64,000 nt of DNA from Phellopilus nigrolimitatus (GCA_021029095.1 JAJOHG010000023.1:372001-436000); one strand, 5' to 3'; numbered from the stretch's first letter, positions 11,800-23,206 are shown. Notes: generated by a model from the letters alone, not told the origin. Translations and numbers: made by a program.

Positions 11800-12163
11800 A
11801 TGGCTTCGCTCGCCGCCGCCGCCAACTTCAAGACCTCATCGTTCAAGTCGCCATCGTTCAAGTCACCTCCGCCGGCTCTTGGCGGTGTTCAATTTTCAGT
11901 AGCATTTTCGCTTGCCCTTGTTATGAGTCCATTTTACTCCTTTGGTCGAAAAAGGCTGACAGCAGATCATCTTATGTAAGTATGAGTTTGCTTGGGACTC
12001 TACTGATTATACTTACTTAGCCTGAGCATCCTTCTCTGCTGATTTTGTCTGTCTTCTCAATACTATGATCTTGATTGTGTTCATCTTCAGCTTCAGAACA
12101 CTGGTCACGCGACTTTTTCGTTATTGGCCGAGCTATGAAGTTTACGTACTGCGTAAACTTTGA
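11800..12163 (+). CDS. Small putative membrane protein, copy B
   Basis: Opens with MASLAAAANFKTSSFK and a second SPSFKSP repeat, then a hydrophobic stretch (VQFSVAFSLALVM) up to a likely donor after ADHLM at about 11977. The tail (LVTRLFRYWPSYEVYVLRKL, stop 12163) is conserved with the fragment at 48603-48775, which suggests it was coding. I could not join all exons in frame. Starts 139 bases from the FMO start on the other strand. Family not recognised; it may be decaying. Confidence 0.35.
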
Positions 12164-12333
12164 CAATGCCATGACTCTGGCACTGCGTTCACGGTTCAAG
12201 GTCGTCTCCTTCCTCGAATTCTTGGATGCCGTGGAGACAATGAACTATGGTTCGCAACTCGAGACTCTGCGATTGTTCACGGCATGGACGCTCAGCGTTC
12301 ATGAGCACTCGCGGCACGGCAATTTACAATGTA

Positions 12334-12462
12334 CAGGTGGGTGTAGAAATTGACGAACTGCGTAAGCGATTGGTGCTGCCAAAAAAGGAAGATAAAAGAC
12401 TTTTCTTCTTTATTTGGCAGCGATGATCGCTTACGTGGTTCGTCAATTTCTACACCCACCTG
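12334..12462. mobile_element. 129-bp TA-flanked MITE, copy B
   Basis: Same insertion as 6384-6512, at the homologous position within the duplicated block; almost identical. Co-duplicated rather than independently inserted. Confidence 0.8.
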
Positions 12463-12796
12463 TAGTATGGTCTAACCCGATTCATGTAACCCCGTATGCC
12501 TTTCCCAATACCTCGGCACTTTCAAATTGTTCCAGCGATTTATGACGAGGATGGTGGTGTGCTTGAACACAGTTTCTTAGGCCTAAAGCTCTTGCCGATG
12601 CTCGCAAATGGTGCGGCTCCGTTTCTTTGTGTAATACTCGCCGGCGCTATTTTAATCCATCTTGCTCAGTCATCGTCGGGCTTAACTGAATGGGCCGCGT
12701 CTCGTCTCATTTGACTCAAGGATAAAAAATATCAAATGCCGGGGAGATGCGTCACCAGGTGCCGACGGTAGAAGCTTACTGACCATGGGTGTGCCG

Positions 12797-12810
12797 GGAG
12801 GACGTCCTCC
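12797..12810. promoter_or_regulatory. Palindrome in AKR copy 3 upstream module
   Basis: GGAGGACGTCCTCC, a 14-base palindrome with a GACGTC core, flanked by GGTGCCGA direct repeats as in copy 2. Confidence 0.4.
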
Positions 12811-12891
12811 AGGTGCCGATCGTAGGAGCGTCCTGGCACTTTTGCTCATTTATCAGCAGCATTTGCCGGTATAAATATCTTTAAAATAAAG

Positions 12892-12908
12892 CTGCTTCAT
12901 AAAAGCAG
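12892..12908. promoter_or_regulatory. TATA palindrome, AKR copy 3
   Basis: CTGCTTCATAAAAGCAG, 76 bases before the ATG of copy 3. Confidence 0.5.
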
Positions 12909-12983
12909 ACTGGCAGCCCTCGACATCTTTCATTCTCACTAACCCCTCGTCTACTTCACAAACCTTTTCAACTACTTACCGCA

Positions 12984-14332
12984 ATGTCTCTCTGGGCCAT
13001 TCCCCCTCCTCCGGCGAACCCGCTTGGTCGCTACCGTGTCCTCTCCCCGCTCGCCGGCGTGCGTGTCTCGCCTCTACAGCTTGGTGCCATGAGCATTGGC
13101 GACAAGTGGGCTGAATACGGCTTGGGCTCGATGGACAAGGAATCGTCTTTCAAGCTCCTTGATGCGTTCTATGACGCGGGCGGGAATTTTATCGATACGG
13201 CCAACAACTAGTGAGTTATTGACATTTGCGCGTCTAGGTAATATAATTGACTTTTTATCTTCCCGATCTGTAGTCAGGATGAGACGTCCGAGGCCTTCAT
13301 CGGCGAGTGGGCTGAGAAGAGGGGCATTCGCGACCAACTTGTAATCGCGACGAAGGTTTGTAATATTGAATTGACTTCTCATGATTTGACTGACACTTTT
13401 CGCCGATTAGTACACGACAGACTTCAAACGCTACAAAACCGATATTATCAAGGCTAATTATACCGGCAACAACGCCAAGTCGCTCAAAATCAGCGTCGAC
13501 GCCAGCCTCAAGAAGCTGCGTACGGATTACATCGACATCCTCTACGTGCACTGGTGGGACTACAACACTTCCGTCGAGGAAGTCATGGATGCGCTGCACA
13601 ACCTCGTCGTCGCTGGCAAGGTACTCTACCTCGGCATATCCGATACGCCCGCCTGGATCGTATCGCATGCGAACAATTATGCGAAGCTCATGGGCAAGTC
13701 GCCGTTCGTAATCTATCAAGGCGCGTGGAACGTCATGGCACGCGACTTTGAGCGCGACATCATCCCGATGGCGCGTGCACACGGGCTCGCGCTTGCACCG
13801 TGGAATGTGCTCGCCGGTGGCCGCCTGCGCACGGACGCGGAGGAGGCGGAACGCGAAGCGTCTGGCGAGAAGGGACGTACGATTCTGCAGCCTGACTGGA
13901 AGCGCAATGAGAACGAGAAGAAGATGAGCGCGGCACTTGAGAAGGTCGCGAAGGAGGTTGGGACCAAACACATTACGGCTGTGGCGATCGCGTACGTGAT
14001 GCAGAAGACACCGTACGTGTTTCCGATCATCGGCGGACGCAAGGTCGAGCACCTTCTGGCCAATATTGAAGCGCTTAAGATTTCGCTCTCGCACGAGCAG
14101 ATTAAGTACCTCGAAAGCATCCTGCAGTTCGATCCGGGCTTTCCGAATACGTTTATCGTGAGTGTCTTGTCCAACACCTCCCTTTTGAATACAGAGTCCG
14201 ATTTTTCCTCAGGGAGATGGCACGTCTAAAAGCCCCTTCTTGGCGACTGCTGCTACTGAAGACAGATGGCCTTTGAGGGAGGCAATCAGACCAGAAACGC
14301 AAGAAGCAAAAGCGCATATAGCTACTGTCTAG
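12984..14332 (+). CDS. Aldo/keto reductase, copy 3
   Basis: Exons 12984-13210, 13274-13355, 13411-14157, 14213-14332; 391 residues, open throughout. Tetrad Asp71, Tyr76, Lys103, His150. Head of exon 3 is the YTTDFKR type. The last exon is longer than in copies 1, 2 and 4, ending [14 protein letters not shown], and this tail is shared with copy 5. Lies in the left arm of the inverted duplication. Confidence 0.92.
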
Positions 14333-15371
14333 CACCCTTATCAAGCTGCCCTAAATGAACAACATTTGTAAATGAGTATGTTCGGCTTGTTACCGGTCCA
14401 TATCATTCGGATAACTGGCTCAATGTATATTCAATCGAAATTCTTTTTAAATAAATGGTAGAACTAGTCGCTCACTGACAAAGTTTCTCGGATATACTGC
14501 AAGGTCGGGTAAGCGCTACTAGTGGGTTGGAAATTAGGATGAACTTAACGGTGACGTTCGCGACTTGCTCGCTATTGAGAATCTTCCCATAAGAACGGGA
14601 GTAGACGCGGGATGGTATAGATGTAGAAGGGACATTCTTATGTAGTGCTCAAGTTTCGATGGCATTTCGCTTGCTGTTGTCGTGGGTCCGTTTCGTTCCT
14701 TCGATGGTTGGAAGAAGGCTGTTAGGAAAGTTAGTATGGGGATTAGGGCAAAGCCTCTGGAGGAAAGGATGGAATTATAGGGTAGCATCACCGAATCTTT
14801 TGAATCTTCAGCTCCATCCTGGAGTCTAAAATGACGAAAATGCATAATCCTGCTTTTCTTTGATTGAGGATTTTGATATCTGGTCTTTTGATTCGGCTAC
14901 GGAGGAAGCTCGATTTAGGGTCTTTTTCTCATTCATTCATTCATTTTCAAGGGCACTTTTTTTTTCGTACATCGTATTCAATGGCTAGATAATGGAATAA
15001 AGAGTACAAGCATGTCTGTATCGGCGCACATGTGCAATAACGCAGACATGCTGTAAGATAAGGTGTCGCTGGTGCGATGGCGGTACATCGCGACAATCGT
15101 ATCGGTGCCCTAAGGGCGGAACTCGACGGCCAGAAGTGAGTGGAAATATAACGTCGCATAAATACGGCTGGCGCGTAAGGGAGATGAGGGAGATAAATAC
15201 TAGAAAGATAGTGCTGCGTGCGGAGGGACCATATTAAAAAAAAAGTCGAGCGCGCGACAGCGAGATCGGACGTACTGGTTGGTTTTTCGAAAAGAACGGT
15301 GAATACTGTTGGAAATACTGGTATGTACGACGCGCGATGAAGTCAAGCGAATGTCTCATGCAAAGGGGGCA
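14333..15371. other. Flank inside inverted repeat
   Basis: No gene recognised. The sequence is homologous in reverse to 45585-46589. A minus-strand ORF at 14534-14845 is partly kept in both arms but has no family features and differs by indels, so it is not called. Confidence 0.5.
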
Positions 15372-15536
15372 CTATGCGATAGTGCACCCGCTGACGGTGA
15401 TTCCACCGTCTCCGCTTCTCTCCATATCCGCGAACGGAGCAGGTGTCCAGAGCTCACTGTTGGCGGGAAATGGGAGCTTACACCTGTCCTCGGGCGACAC
15501 GATCACATCGTCCGAGAATACGAAGAATTCGTCCAT
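15372..15536 (-). CDS. Mating-pheromone-like lipopeptide precursor 1
   Basis: 54-residue ORF starting MDEFFVFSDD and ending MERSGDGGITVSGCTIA. The layout matches basidiomycete a-factor-like precursors: short acidic leader, an ER dipeptide about 15 residues before the end where the leader is cut, and a C-terminal CaaX box (CTIA) for farnesylation, removal of the last three residues and carboxymethylation. Predicted mature peptide is SGDGGITVSGC. I chose the Met at 15536 rather than an upstream in-frame Met because the copy at 45420 keeps the same 54 residues with one change (Trp30 here, Arg there). A CT-rich leader and TATAAAAG (15781-15788) lie upstream. It should act outside the cell on a Ste3-type receptor; none is in the window. 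A pheromone-like gene unlinked to mating is possible. Confidence 0.75.
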   Translation of the reverse strand: MDEFFVFSDDVIVSPEDRCKLPFPANSELWTPAPFADMERSGDGGITVSGCTIA

Positions 15537-16745
15537 AATAATTGCGCTGGACGAGAACGCGGAATGAGATGTGTGTGCCCCAGGCTGCGAGAGAGGAAGG
15601 AGAGAGAGGAAGCTGTACAGCAATCCTCGGAGTATCGGAGAGAAGATGAGTGTAACAGCGCAGCTGAGCGGGGGCGAGGGAAAAGAGGGCGCGCAAAGTG
15701 AAGAACGAAATTGGGGAGTCGCGATAAAAGTTGTGGTAATAAGTTGTTGCAGTTACAGTTTCAGTTGGAGAAGCGTTGAGCTTTTATACTGCAGACTCAG
15801 CCACAAACATATACATTGGACATGTGATACATGCTATTATAAATCGAACAATAAATCAGTTGCATTTTTGAATATAACGTAGTCCCTCAGCTCCAGTCTG
15901 AGGTGCAGTGTCCATGGATACGGCCCGGGAGTTCGGAAACCCAAGTTACTCTCCGGTTCAGTCCCGTCTACCGGGCCGGTTCGACGGATAGTACGAGTGC
16001 GTGCTCTGAATCCTGATATGCATCCGGATTCCACACTGGCGTCTTATTGATAACATAGAAAGAGAGTAACACAGCATCTTCTTGACTTCGTGGCTGTCGA
16101 TCGGTTGTTAATAAATAGGTATGTAGATAGCCCAAGGTGGGTAGGTAGGTAGCTCGGGCGCCGAAGAGTCATCCGAACGAGTTGAGAATGTTAGATGTCT
16201 TCATTGGACATTTCATAACGGGCCGACGAACGTTCACAAGGACTTCCAGCGAGAATTTTGGGGCACCTCAGGATACAGGGTCGGGTCGTGTTGAACAAGA
16301 TGGAACAAGTTGAAGTCCAGACTTGGTTGCTCGTCAGTAAAGCTGTGTTTTCCAGAATACCCTTTTCGCCATCGGGCAGAGTGGACGGTGACGCCGAGTT
16401 GCACAGTCAAGCTGCAGCGCAAAGTACGTAAGAATGTTGATACTCAAGCCCATATATTCCATTTTAGTAAGGACAAGAGGTTGGTATGCGTACTGGTGTT
16501 GAGTGAGACAGGTTTTGTGCGGCCGACCCAGGCCGTGTCATTGGTAGGTGATCGAGGGCTTTGCTTCTTACGGACATTGCTGACAAGTTCGTTGAGACGG
16601 GGATTACCGAGACTTCCATCAGTTCACGCCACTGAGTCTGCCTATTCAAGTAATACTACTAAAAATGGAGTCCAGATGGACTCACGCTTGTCTTCGCGTA
16701 ACCGGGTTTGCGAAGACGTAGGCCCGACAACATCAAGCTCAACAT
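15537..16745. other. Pheromone gene promoter and IR flank
   Basis: Holds the promoter of pheromone gene 1, including TATAAAAG on the minus strand at 15781-15788, about 245 bases before the ATG. Beyond it is non-coding sequence repeated in reverse at 44235-45419. Short ORFs at 15837-16440 have counterparts in the other arm but no recognisable domain. Confidence 0.5.
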
Positions 16746-17169
16746 AATCATTATCCGGTCAATATGCATGTCAATATGCATGTCGACGTCCATCCGCGAG
16801 CGCTTCGCGTTCCGGTCGTTTATGCTGTCCTCGCCTAAGCGTCCAGAAGGGGTGCGAAGTGTGAAGGGCGGTGTGGCACTTGAGCCGGTAGAGCGTGCGG
16901 ATGAGGGAACAAGCTCTGCGATGACGACACGTGAGTGTGTCGATCAGACACGCGCGTAAAAAGACAAATGCGTACTTTTCACAGAGATCATGAATCGCGT
17001 GCTTGGACGCCAATAATTTCTGGTTTTGAAAGTAGGCGGTCCGTTGACTTGTAAGTTTGTGGATATCATCGCTGGATAGCATTGAGTTCGGCTTTGGTAT
17101 AAAGTGCCTATAGACTCGAAGTGACATGCAACAGAAACGCGGAAACAAACCTTCAGATCTGCACTCCAT

Positions 17170-17600
17170 ACCCTTTCCTGGTCTTTGCCAATCGCTGAAC
17201 AGTCTCCTTCGCCCTATAATCGTCCTAGCCTTCCCATTTGCGAGTGATTATGCTCAAAATCTTTGCGCGCGCGTTTAAATTCGGCAAGGTGAAGTAGAAC
17301 TCGCGGTCAAAGCGACCAGGACGTCGTAGCGCAGGGTCGACTGCGTCAGGCCTATTCGTCGTGCCGATGACAACAACCTGCCTATCCCATCCATGAGCGC
17401 GAGCACCATTGAGACAATCGAGGAATGAATTTAGTCCTGCTTCGACGAACGCACAGGCGCAAGGCTGTCTATTTTGTCGAAGATAATCGACGGCTGCTGA
17501 TTACGTACTTCCTCGAAAAGCAGGCGGAGCTGGCGGTCGGCTTCTCCCACCCTCTTCGAGAGACAGTCCGCACCCTTGCGCTGAAGAACGCTACGAAAGA
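17170..17600 (-). pseudogene. Yta7/ATAD2-type AAA+ ATPase fragment
   Basis: Reading the minus strand gives the core of an AAA+ ATPase of the Yta7/ATAD2 (Abo1) chromatin-remodelling class: GADCLSKRVGEADRQLRLLF, a Walker B region ([15 protein letters not shown]) and the second region of homology ([20 protein letters not shown] then GRFDREF). The Walker B motif is damaged (normal IIFFDEID is short by one residue and has Lys for Glu), and a stop follows SSKQD. The frame also changes and no N- or C-terminal parts are seen. Dead fragment, probably moved here by a duplication. Confidence 0.8.
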
Positions 17601-18763
17601 GTTTCAAACACTCTCAACAAAAGCCACGTCCAGCTTCCCTTTCCATTGGATTGACAGCTCGCTGCCAGAGCCCGCGCCAACAGCGTTCTACGGTGTTTGG
17701 TGAACCATGGAAAAAAAGAAAACCCTCGCGGTGGCGTTAGACTGGATTGCTGAAAGATCTCTGGGTAGGAGAGCGGCAGGAATATCATTTCCTTCAAGAG
17801 TTAATATCTGTGAAAGATTTAGCAAGGCCAGGGTTGTCAATATATAGAACAGCTGATGATCACCCAAACCACCAACCTCACGTTGGGATTGATAGCCAAG
17901 GATCAGCATCCACCAGAGCCATAATATGTATAAGGATGAGAACAGAAGCATACAACGGAACCACAAACCTGCGTCGCTGACTTTGCACAGATTCGACGGA
18001 GAAACTATTGTCGCCAAGCCGTCCGAGAAAAAACCACTGATTCCCGCCACGAAGACCCCTCCCCCTGCCCCAGCACCAAACTGATTTCGCGGTGTCCTAA
18101 TAAGAGCATCCAAGTCCGTGTTACCCCTCAGGCCCCGATCCGTGTTATTTCCAGGCCCCACATGCTCATGTATCGCGAAAGTACCATGCCGTTCGCGTAC
18201 CATCCAAGACCTACATGGCCCCCTTCCTTTATTTGATCTCGCAGCGCCATTTTTTTGGCGGTCGTGTGTCTTCGATAGGTGGGGGAAATAGCGTAGTTGC
18301 TTTGCTCTGGACGCCTACGGAATGAGTACTGCTTCGGTACACTGCGCAAGCGACATGTTGATCGACGCAAATTCGACACAAGAAAGCTGCGCCACCGAAT
18401 GAAAAGCCCGCCGTCGTGAAGACGCACCTCCGCAACATACGCGCAGAGGCTGCCGCCAAAGAAACGAGCGGAAGAGAGTCGCGCTTATTGAAGAGACAAA
18501 ATGGTGAAGGTAAGAAGTTGGATAGACTCGTAATTACGACCAAAAATTGAATATCGCATGCCGGCGTGTGTATAAGTGGAAAGACGAAGCAAAGTGCATT
18601 CAACATTCGGTCTTCGGTCGCTTCATCAGTGAAGCTAAGATCAACGGTTTGTGTTTAGACTTTCGTTCTGCTTCACAAGTGCTTACTTAATCGATCAAGC
18701 GGTGATAACCGGTGTGAAGCGGCACAATACCAACGCTCTCTCTTACTCTAGTTCCCTTATTTA
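17601..18763. other. Unassigned stretch with minus-strand ORFs
   Basis: Overlapping minus-strand ORFs (17688-18203, 18128-18427, 18229-18606) could be exons of an unknown gene starting near 18606. I see no domain and no convincing splice chain. It directly follows the dead ATPase fragment, so it may also be debris. Confidence 0.3.
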
Positions 18764-19246
18764 CAGGCTTTCCGGAAAACCTTGTCAGTACGCACTTTTT
18801 TTTTACAACTTTTGTGCTGTATCTCCATTTGGCAATAGTTGCTATGTATGGTAATAGTTGCTAAAATCAGTAATAGTTGCTTAATGCGGACACTGCCATT
18901 TGCGGGTGATCGGCTCGTGGACACGACAAGTCCCGAGTCATGAAAGACTTCAGCAGTATTCATGCCCTTCCGAAAGATCAGTGAAGACATAAAAATGCGT
19001 GGCTACATGACAATGTCTATGTTCCTGATGACATCTATGAATTACTTGACTTCTCTGAACGCAGTTTTCACCGCTGGCAGCACAACTGTCCACGCGCCGA
19101 TCACCCGCAAATGGCAGTGTCCGCATTAAGCAACTATTACTGATTTTAGCAACTATTACCATACATAGCAACTATTGCCAAATGGAGATACAGCACAAAA
19201 GTTGTAAAAAAAAAGTGCGTACTGACAAGGTTTTCCGGAAAGCCTG
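18764..19246. mobile_element. 483-bp element with ~150-base inverted repeats
   Basis: Begins CAGGCTTTCCGGAAAACC and ends with its complement, with TA on each side (18762-18763, 19247-19248). Arms of about 150 bases surround a non-repeated centre of about 150 bases. Each arm holds three spaced copies of AATAGTTGCT, laid out like subterminal transposase-binding repeats. Non-autonomous; no ORF of note. It sits just upstream of the AKR copy 4 block. Confidence 0.8.
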
Positions 19247-19823
19247 TAAAGAAAAAAATAAGGACCTTCATACGCAACGTTCATAAGCGTCGCAATCTAC
19301 ATGTAGCTTGGTTTCAACTCGGTTTATGGAATCCCGTAGGCCGCCTTTCCTGATACCTCGGCGTTTTCAAATTGTTTTAACGACACTAGCAGTGAGCTTG
19401 ACACAGCTTGACACACTTTCTTAGGCCATAAGTTCTTGCCGATGCTCGTAGATGGTGCGCCTCCGTTTCTTTGAGTGATTCTCACCGGCGTTATTTTTAT
19501 TCATCTTGCTCAGTCATCGTCGGGCTGGCCGCGTTTCATCTCACTTGACTCAAGGATAAAGAATATCAAACGCCAAAGATGCGCCGACGGTAGAAGCGTT
19601 CTGACCATGGGTGTGCCGGGAGGAGGCGTCCTCCAGGTGCCGATGGTAGGAGCGTCTTGGCACTTTTGCTTATTTATTAGCAGGATTTGCCGGGAGCCCG
19701 GGATTTTATTTCTTGAATAAAATAAAATAAAGCTGCTTTATAAAAGCAGACTGCAGCCCTCGACATACCTCATTCTCCTCAAGCCTCCGTTTGCCTCATT
19801 AACATTTTCAACTACTTACTGCA
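19247..19823. other. Upstream region of AKR copy 4
   Basis: Diverged copy of the duplicated upstream region: GGTGCCGATGGTAGGAGCG near 19637 and an imperfect form of the palindrome (GGAGGAGGCGTCCTCC). Neither CAGGTGGGT MITE is present at the matching sites. Confidence 0.5.
19733..19749. promoter_or_regulatory. TATA palindrome, AKR copy 4
   Basis: CTGCTTTATAAAAGCAG, a near-perfect palindrome around ATA, 75 bases before the ATG. Confidence 0.5.
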
Positions 19824-21151
19824 ATGTCTCTCTGGACCATCCGCCCTCCTCCGGCGAACCTGCTTAGTCGCTACCGTGTCCTCTCCCCACTCGCCGGTGT
19901 GCGTGTCTCACCGATACAGCTTGGTGCCATGAGCATTGGCGACAAGTGGGAGAAGCTCGGCATGGGCTCGATGGACAAGGAATCTTCTTTCAAGCTCCTT
20001 GACGCGTTCTATGAAGCGGGCGGGAATTTTATCGATACGGCCAATAGCTAGTGAGTAATGGACGTCTGATTGTCTAGGTGATATAATGTATCTGATTATT
20101 TTCTCGTTTTCTAGCCAGAATGAGACTTCCGAGGCGTTCATCGGAGAGTGGGCTGAAAAGAGGAGCATTCGCGACCAACTTGTAATTGCGACGAAGGTTT
20201 GTAAATATCGAATTGACTCTTAACGATTTGATTGACACTTTCTGTCCCTCAGTATACGACGAACTACAAGCGCGGATCGACCAATATTAATATTCAGGCT
20301 AATTATACCGGCAACAACGCCAAGTCGCTCAAAATCAGCGTCGATGCGAGCCTTAAGAAGCTGCGTACGGATTACATCGACATCCTCTACGTGCACTGGT
20401 GGGACTACAACACTTCCGTCGAGGAGGTCATGGATGCGCTGCACAACCTCGTCGTCGCTGGCAAAGTACTCTACCTCGGCATATCCGATACGCCCGCCTG
20501 GATCGTATCGCAAGCGAATTATTATGCGAAGCTCACGGGCAAGTCACCGTTCGTAATCTATCAAGGTGCGTGGAATGTCATGGCACGCGACTTCGAGCGC
20601 GACATCATCCCGATGGCGCGTGCACACGGGCTCGCGCTTGCGCCGTGGAATGTGCTCGCCGGTGGCCGCCTGCGCACGGACGCGGAGGAAGAGAAACGCG
20701 AAGCGTCTGGCGAGAAGGGACGTACAATTGTGCAGCCTGACTGGAAGCGCAATGAGGACGAGAAGAAGATGAGCGCGGCACTTGAGAAAGTCGCGAAGGA
20801 GGTTGGGACCGAACACATTACGGCTGTGGCGATCGCGTACGTGATGCAGAAGACACCGTACGTGTTTCCGATCATCGGCGGACGCAAGGTCGAGCACCTT
20901 CTGGCCAATATCGAAGCGCTTAAAATTTCGCTCTCGCACGAGCAGATTAAGTACCTCGAAAGCATCCTGCCGTTCGACCCGGGTTTTCCGAACAAGCTTA
21001 TCGTGAGTGTCTTTTCCAACACCTCCCTTTGAATCAAGAGACTTAAGTTTTTCCTCAGGGAGATGGCACGTCCACTCACCCCCTCTTGGCGCCTGCTGCT
21101 CATGAAGACAAGTGGCCGCTAAGGGAGGTGATTAGGCCAGAGACGCAATGA
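19824..21151 (+). CDS. Aldo/keto reductase, copy 4
   Basis: Exons 19824-20050, 20115-20196, 20253-21002, 21059-21151; 383 residues, intact. Tetrad Asp71, Tyr76, Lys103, His151. Exon 3 head is the [11 protein letters not shown] type, as in copy 2. The end is short (RPETQ) and resembles a truncated form of the copy 3/5 tail. It is the most diverged copy in exon 1 (KWEKLGMG). It converges on broken FMO copy 3. Confidence 0.92.
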
Positions 21152-22034
21152 GCAAACCCGAGCCCAAGTCCTCTATAAATCTCTCATGAAGCCATACGTT
21201 TATGAATAGCGTTTGTAGATGAACATGTTTGGAACATGCGGATTTAATCGTGACATTCTTTAAATAACTAGTGAACCCAGAAATCTACAAGGTTTCGGGA
21301 TACCCTATAAGATCTTGTAAGTGCTACCAATGGGTCGAGAATGAGGATGAGTTTCTAGAGTGACATGCACAACTCACTCGCCATTGATGGTCCACCAATA
21401 AGGGTGGGATTAGACATAGGATTATATATATATATATATGTAGAAAGGACGTTGTCTGGAACTCCGGAAAGGATCGACAGGGCAAGTGAAAATCAACACG
21501 GAGCTTTCGCGTTTAACTTTCGCATTTAGCTTTCGCGTTTTATCGAAAAGATTAGAGCGGTCATGCTCGTTATAACTCAAGCAAATAACGTCTTCAGGGG
21601 AACTCGTATGTACACGACCTCTCCACACGTACGTAAAACCACAGTGCATACCCGTGGTTGAAATGAAGAAATATAATCAATCGGTCTGTCACCGTAGCTT
21701 AGAAAGTTTGCAGGAAACGATGACAAAAGGACGATAAGTTTCCCCAGAACTTTATGGGTAGGCTTCTTATAACGTTCTTTTCCTGTGACCGACGTTTGAC
21801 TTGAAACTCGGATTCCAAGTGAATTATTTCTTGAACCATCCGCACATTCCTTCAGTAAACGTCGCTTCGAGCCATCCAATATCATGGAGTATCTTCCGTC
21901 CGTAAGTATAGCCTATACGCATCCAGAATTAAAACACGTTCTGCATCTGAGTAACGTATAATCAAGTCGGACTGCAAAGTTGGACCCGATAATAAGCTCA
22001 CTCAAAATCGTCGTAAACGGATGACCTCATTCCA
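21152..22034. other. Spacer after AKR copy 4
   Basis: Diverged version of the AKR-FMO spacer (GGATCGACAGGGCAAGTGAA near 21470) plus a simple AT repeat at 21423-21439. No gene seen. Confidence 0.5.
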
Positions 22035-23149
22035 CAGCAGATAAACGCCGCTTCGCAAGCCTCTCATCATGCAAATGCTCACTCTCCCTCATGTCGATGG
22101 TCTTGAACAGCCATACTTCCTTCCGTCCCTCGTGATCGACAAGCCCATGTCCTCCAGCAGGATGTCGACGTTTAATGGGAAACTCTCGTTCACTCAGGAG
22201 AGTATACCAGGGTATCTTCGTTCGTCGAAGGATGGACAAGAACAGATCACAGAGGAAGTCGGAAGAGATCCAGTGCGAGGCAACCTCGAAAGGGGACCCA
22301 TTGTCTGTCGTGAGCTATTGCGAGTAAATCATTCCCATGTTACTGAGGATGCTTCGATGAACTTTGGGGGAAAGACTCTCGACAGAATCGTTCATAGCGA
22401 AATCCTGCTTACGGAGGTTTTGCGCGGGGATGAAACCAACCACCGCGTGCTCAGAGCGCACAGTGGGCGGACTTTCCAAGCATATGTAGTTATCCCACCT
22501 AGACATCACGGGTTGGTTCAGCAAACGAACTCCAGATAGGCTTTGAATGCGACAAGTGGAAGAGCAACCCGAAGAAACAGGCTGTTTCCGCTGACAAGGA
22601 TGACAAAAAAGGAGGGCATATTGATTTGGCTGTATCCCTTCAAATAGTATCGAGAAAGGCCGATCGATCATCAAAGCTTCAAGTTCTTACGCCGGTGCAC
22701 AGAACGATTTTATCAAACGTAAGTTGTTGATTTACAGATCGTTGAATACCCTTGAGATTGACAATCCACTTGCCAGTGTCCAAATACCTTGAGATTTTCG
22801 AAACTTCAACTTAGTATCGGCAATGCGATGCGGCTCTATATGGGAAGTTTCGACGTGTGTAGTCAAGCTCCCGCCAGTTTTTTCGCATTCTACGGAGGAG
22901 ACATGGGAAGACACGAGAATCTGAATTCTCCATGTACACTAAATACTTGATCAGTATGCTGGATATTGATACCACATAATCCGAGGAGCGCAGAGGAAAT
23001 GACTACGCACCTGTTGAGACTAAGGCCAGGATACATCTGTTCTTCCGCCCATATTCCGCCAGGCGAGCAATCCTCGAAACCGTCATCGAGAAGTGTCTTC
23101 ACGGCGGTCAGGCCAGCTAAACCAGCGCCGAAAATACAGACAGAGACAT
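22035..23149 (-). pseudogene. FMO copy 3, degenerate
   Basis: Homologous to the intact FMO but with many lesions. One base is missing near the start, so the FAD fold is out of frame. About 22 bases are lost after GDDGFE-equivalent sequence (TTCGAG joins GATTGCTCG). The middle exons with the FMO signature and NADPH site are missing or scrambled, and stops occur in the rest. The end near 22040-22120 is still clearly the HLHDERLAKR region. The oldest of the three copies by its decay. Confidence 0.8.
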
Positions 23150-23206
23150 AGACTTACGCTGTGAGATGAAGCCCAAGCACGACGGGCACAAGCTGAAGAG
23201 TCAGAA

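Larger units (their letters stand above)
11960..16745. repeat. Left arm of large inverted duplication
   Basis: This segment (tail of the small ORF, AKR copy 3, its 3' flank, pheromone gene 1 and further flank) reappears in reverse at about 44235-48790. Matching landmarks in order: YEVY.LRK tail, GGTGCCGA module, AKR gene, non-coding flank with the ACTAGTGGGTTGGAAATTAG-type stretch, pheromone precursor, TATA box, and a fragment reading TVKLQRKV. Parts of 11960-12880 are also directly repeated at 6000-6920. Confidence 0.8.

Noticed and set aside
14534..14845. Minus-strand 103-codon ORF after AKR copy 3
   Set aside because: Counterpart in the inverted copy has indels and no known motif; conservation is no better than the flank.
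6384..19246. Autonomous transposon with its own transposase
   Set aside because: All three inverted-repeat elements are under 500 bp and have no ORF with a DDE-type domain.
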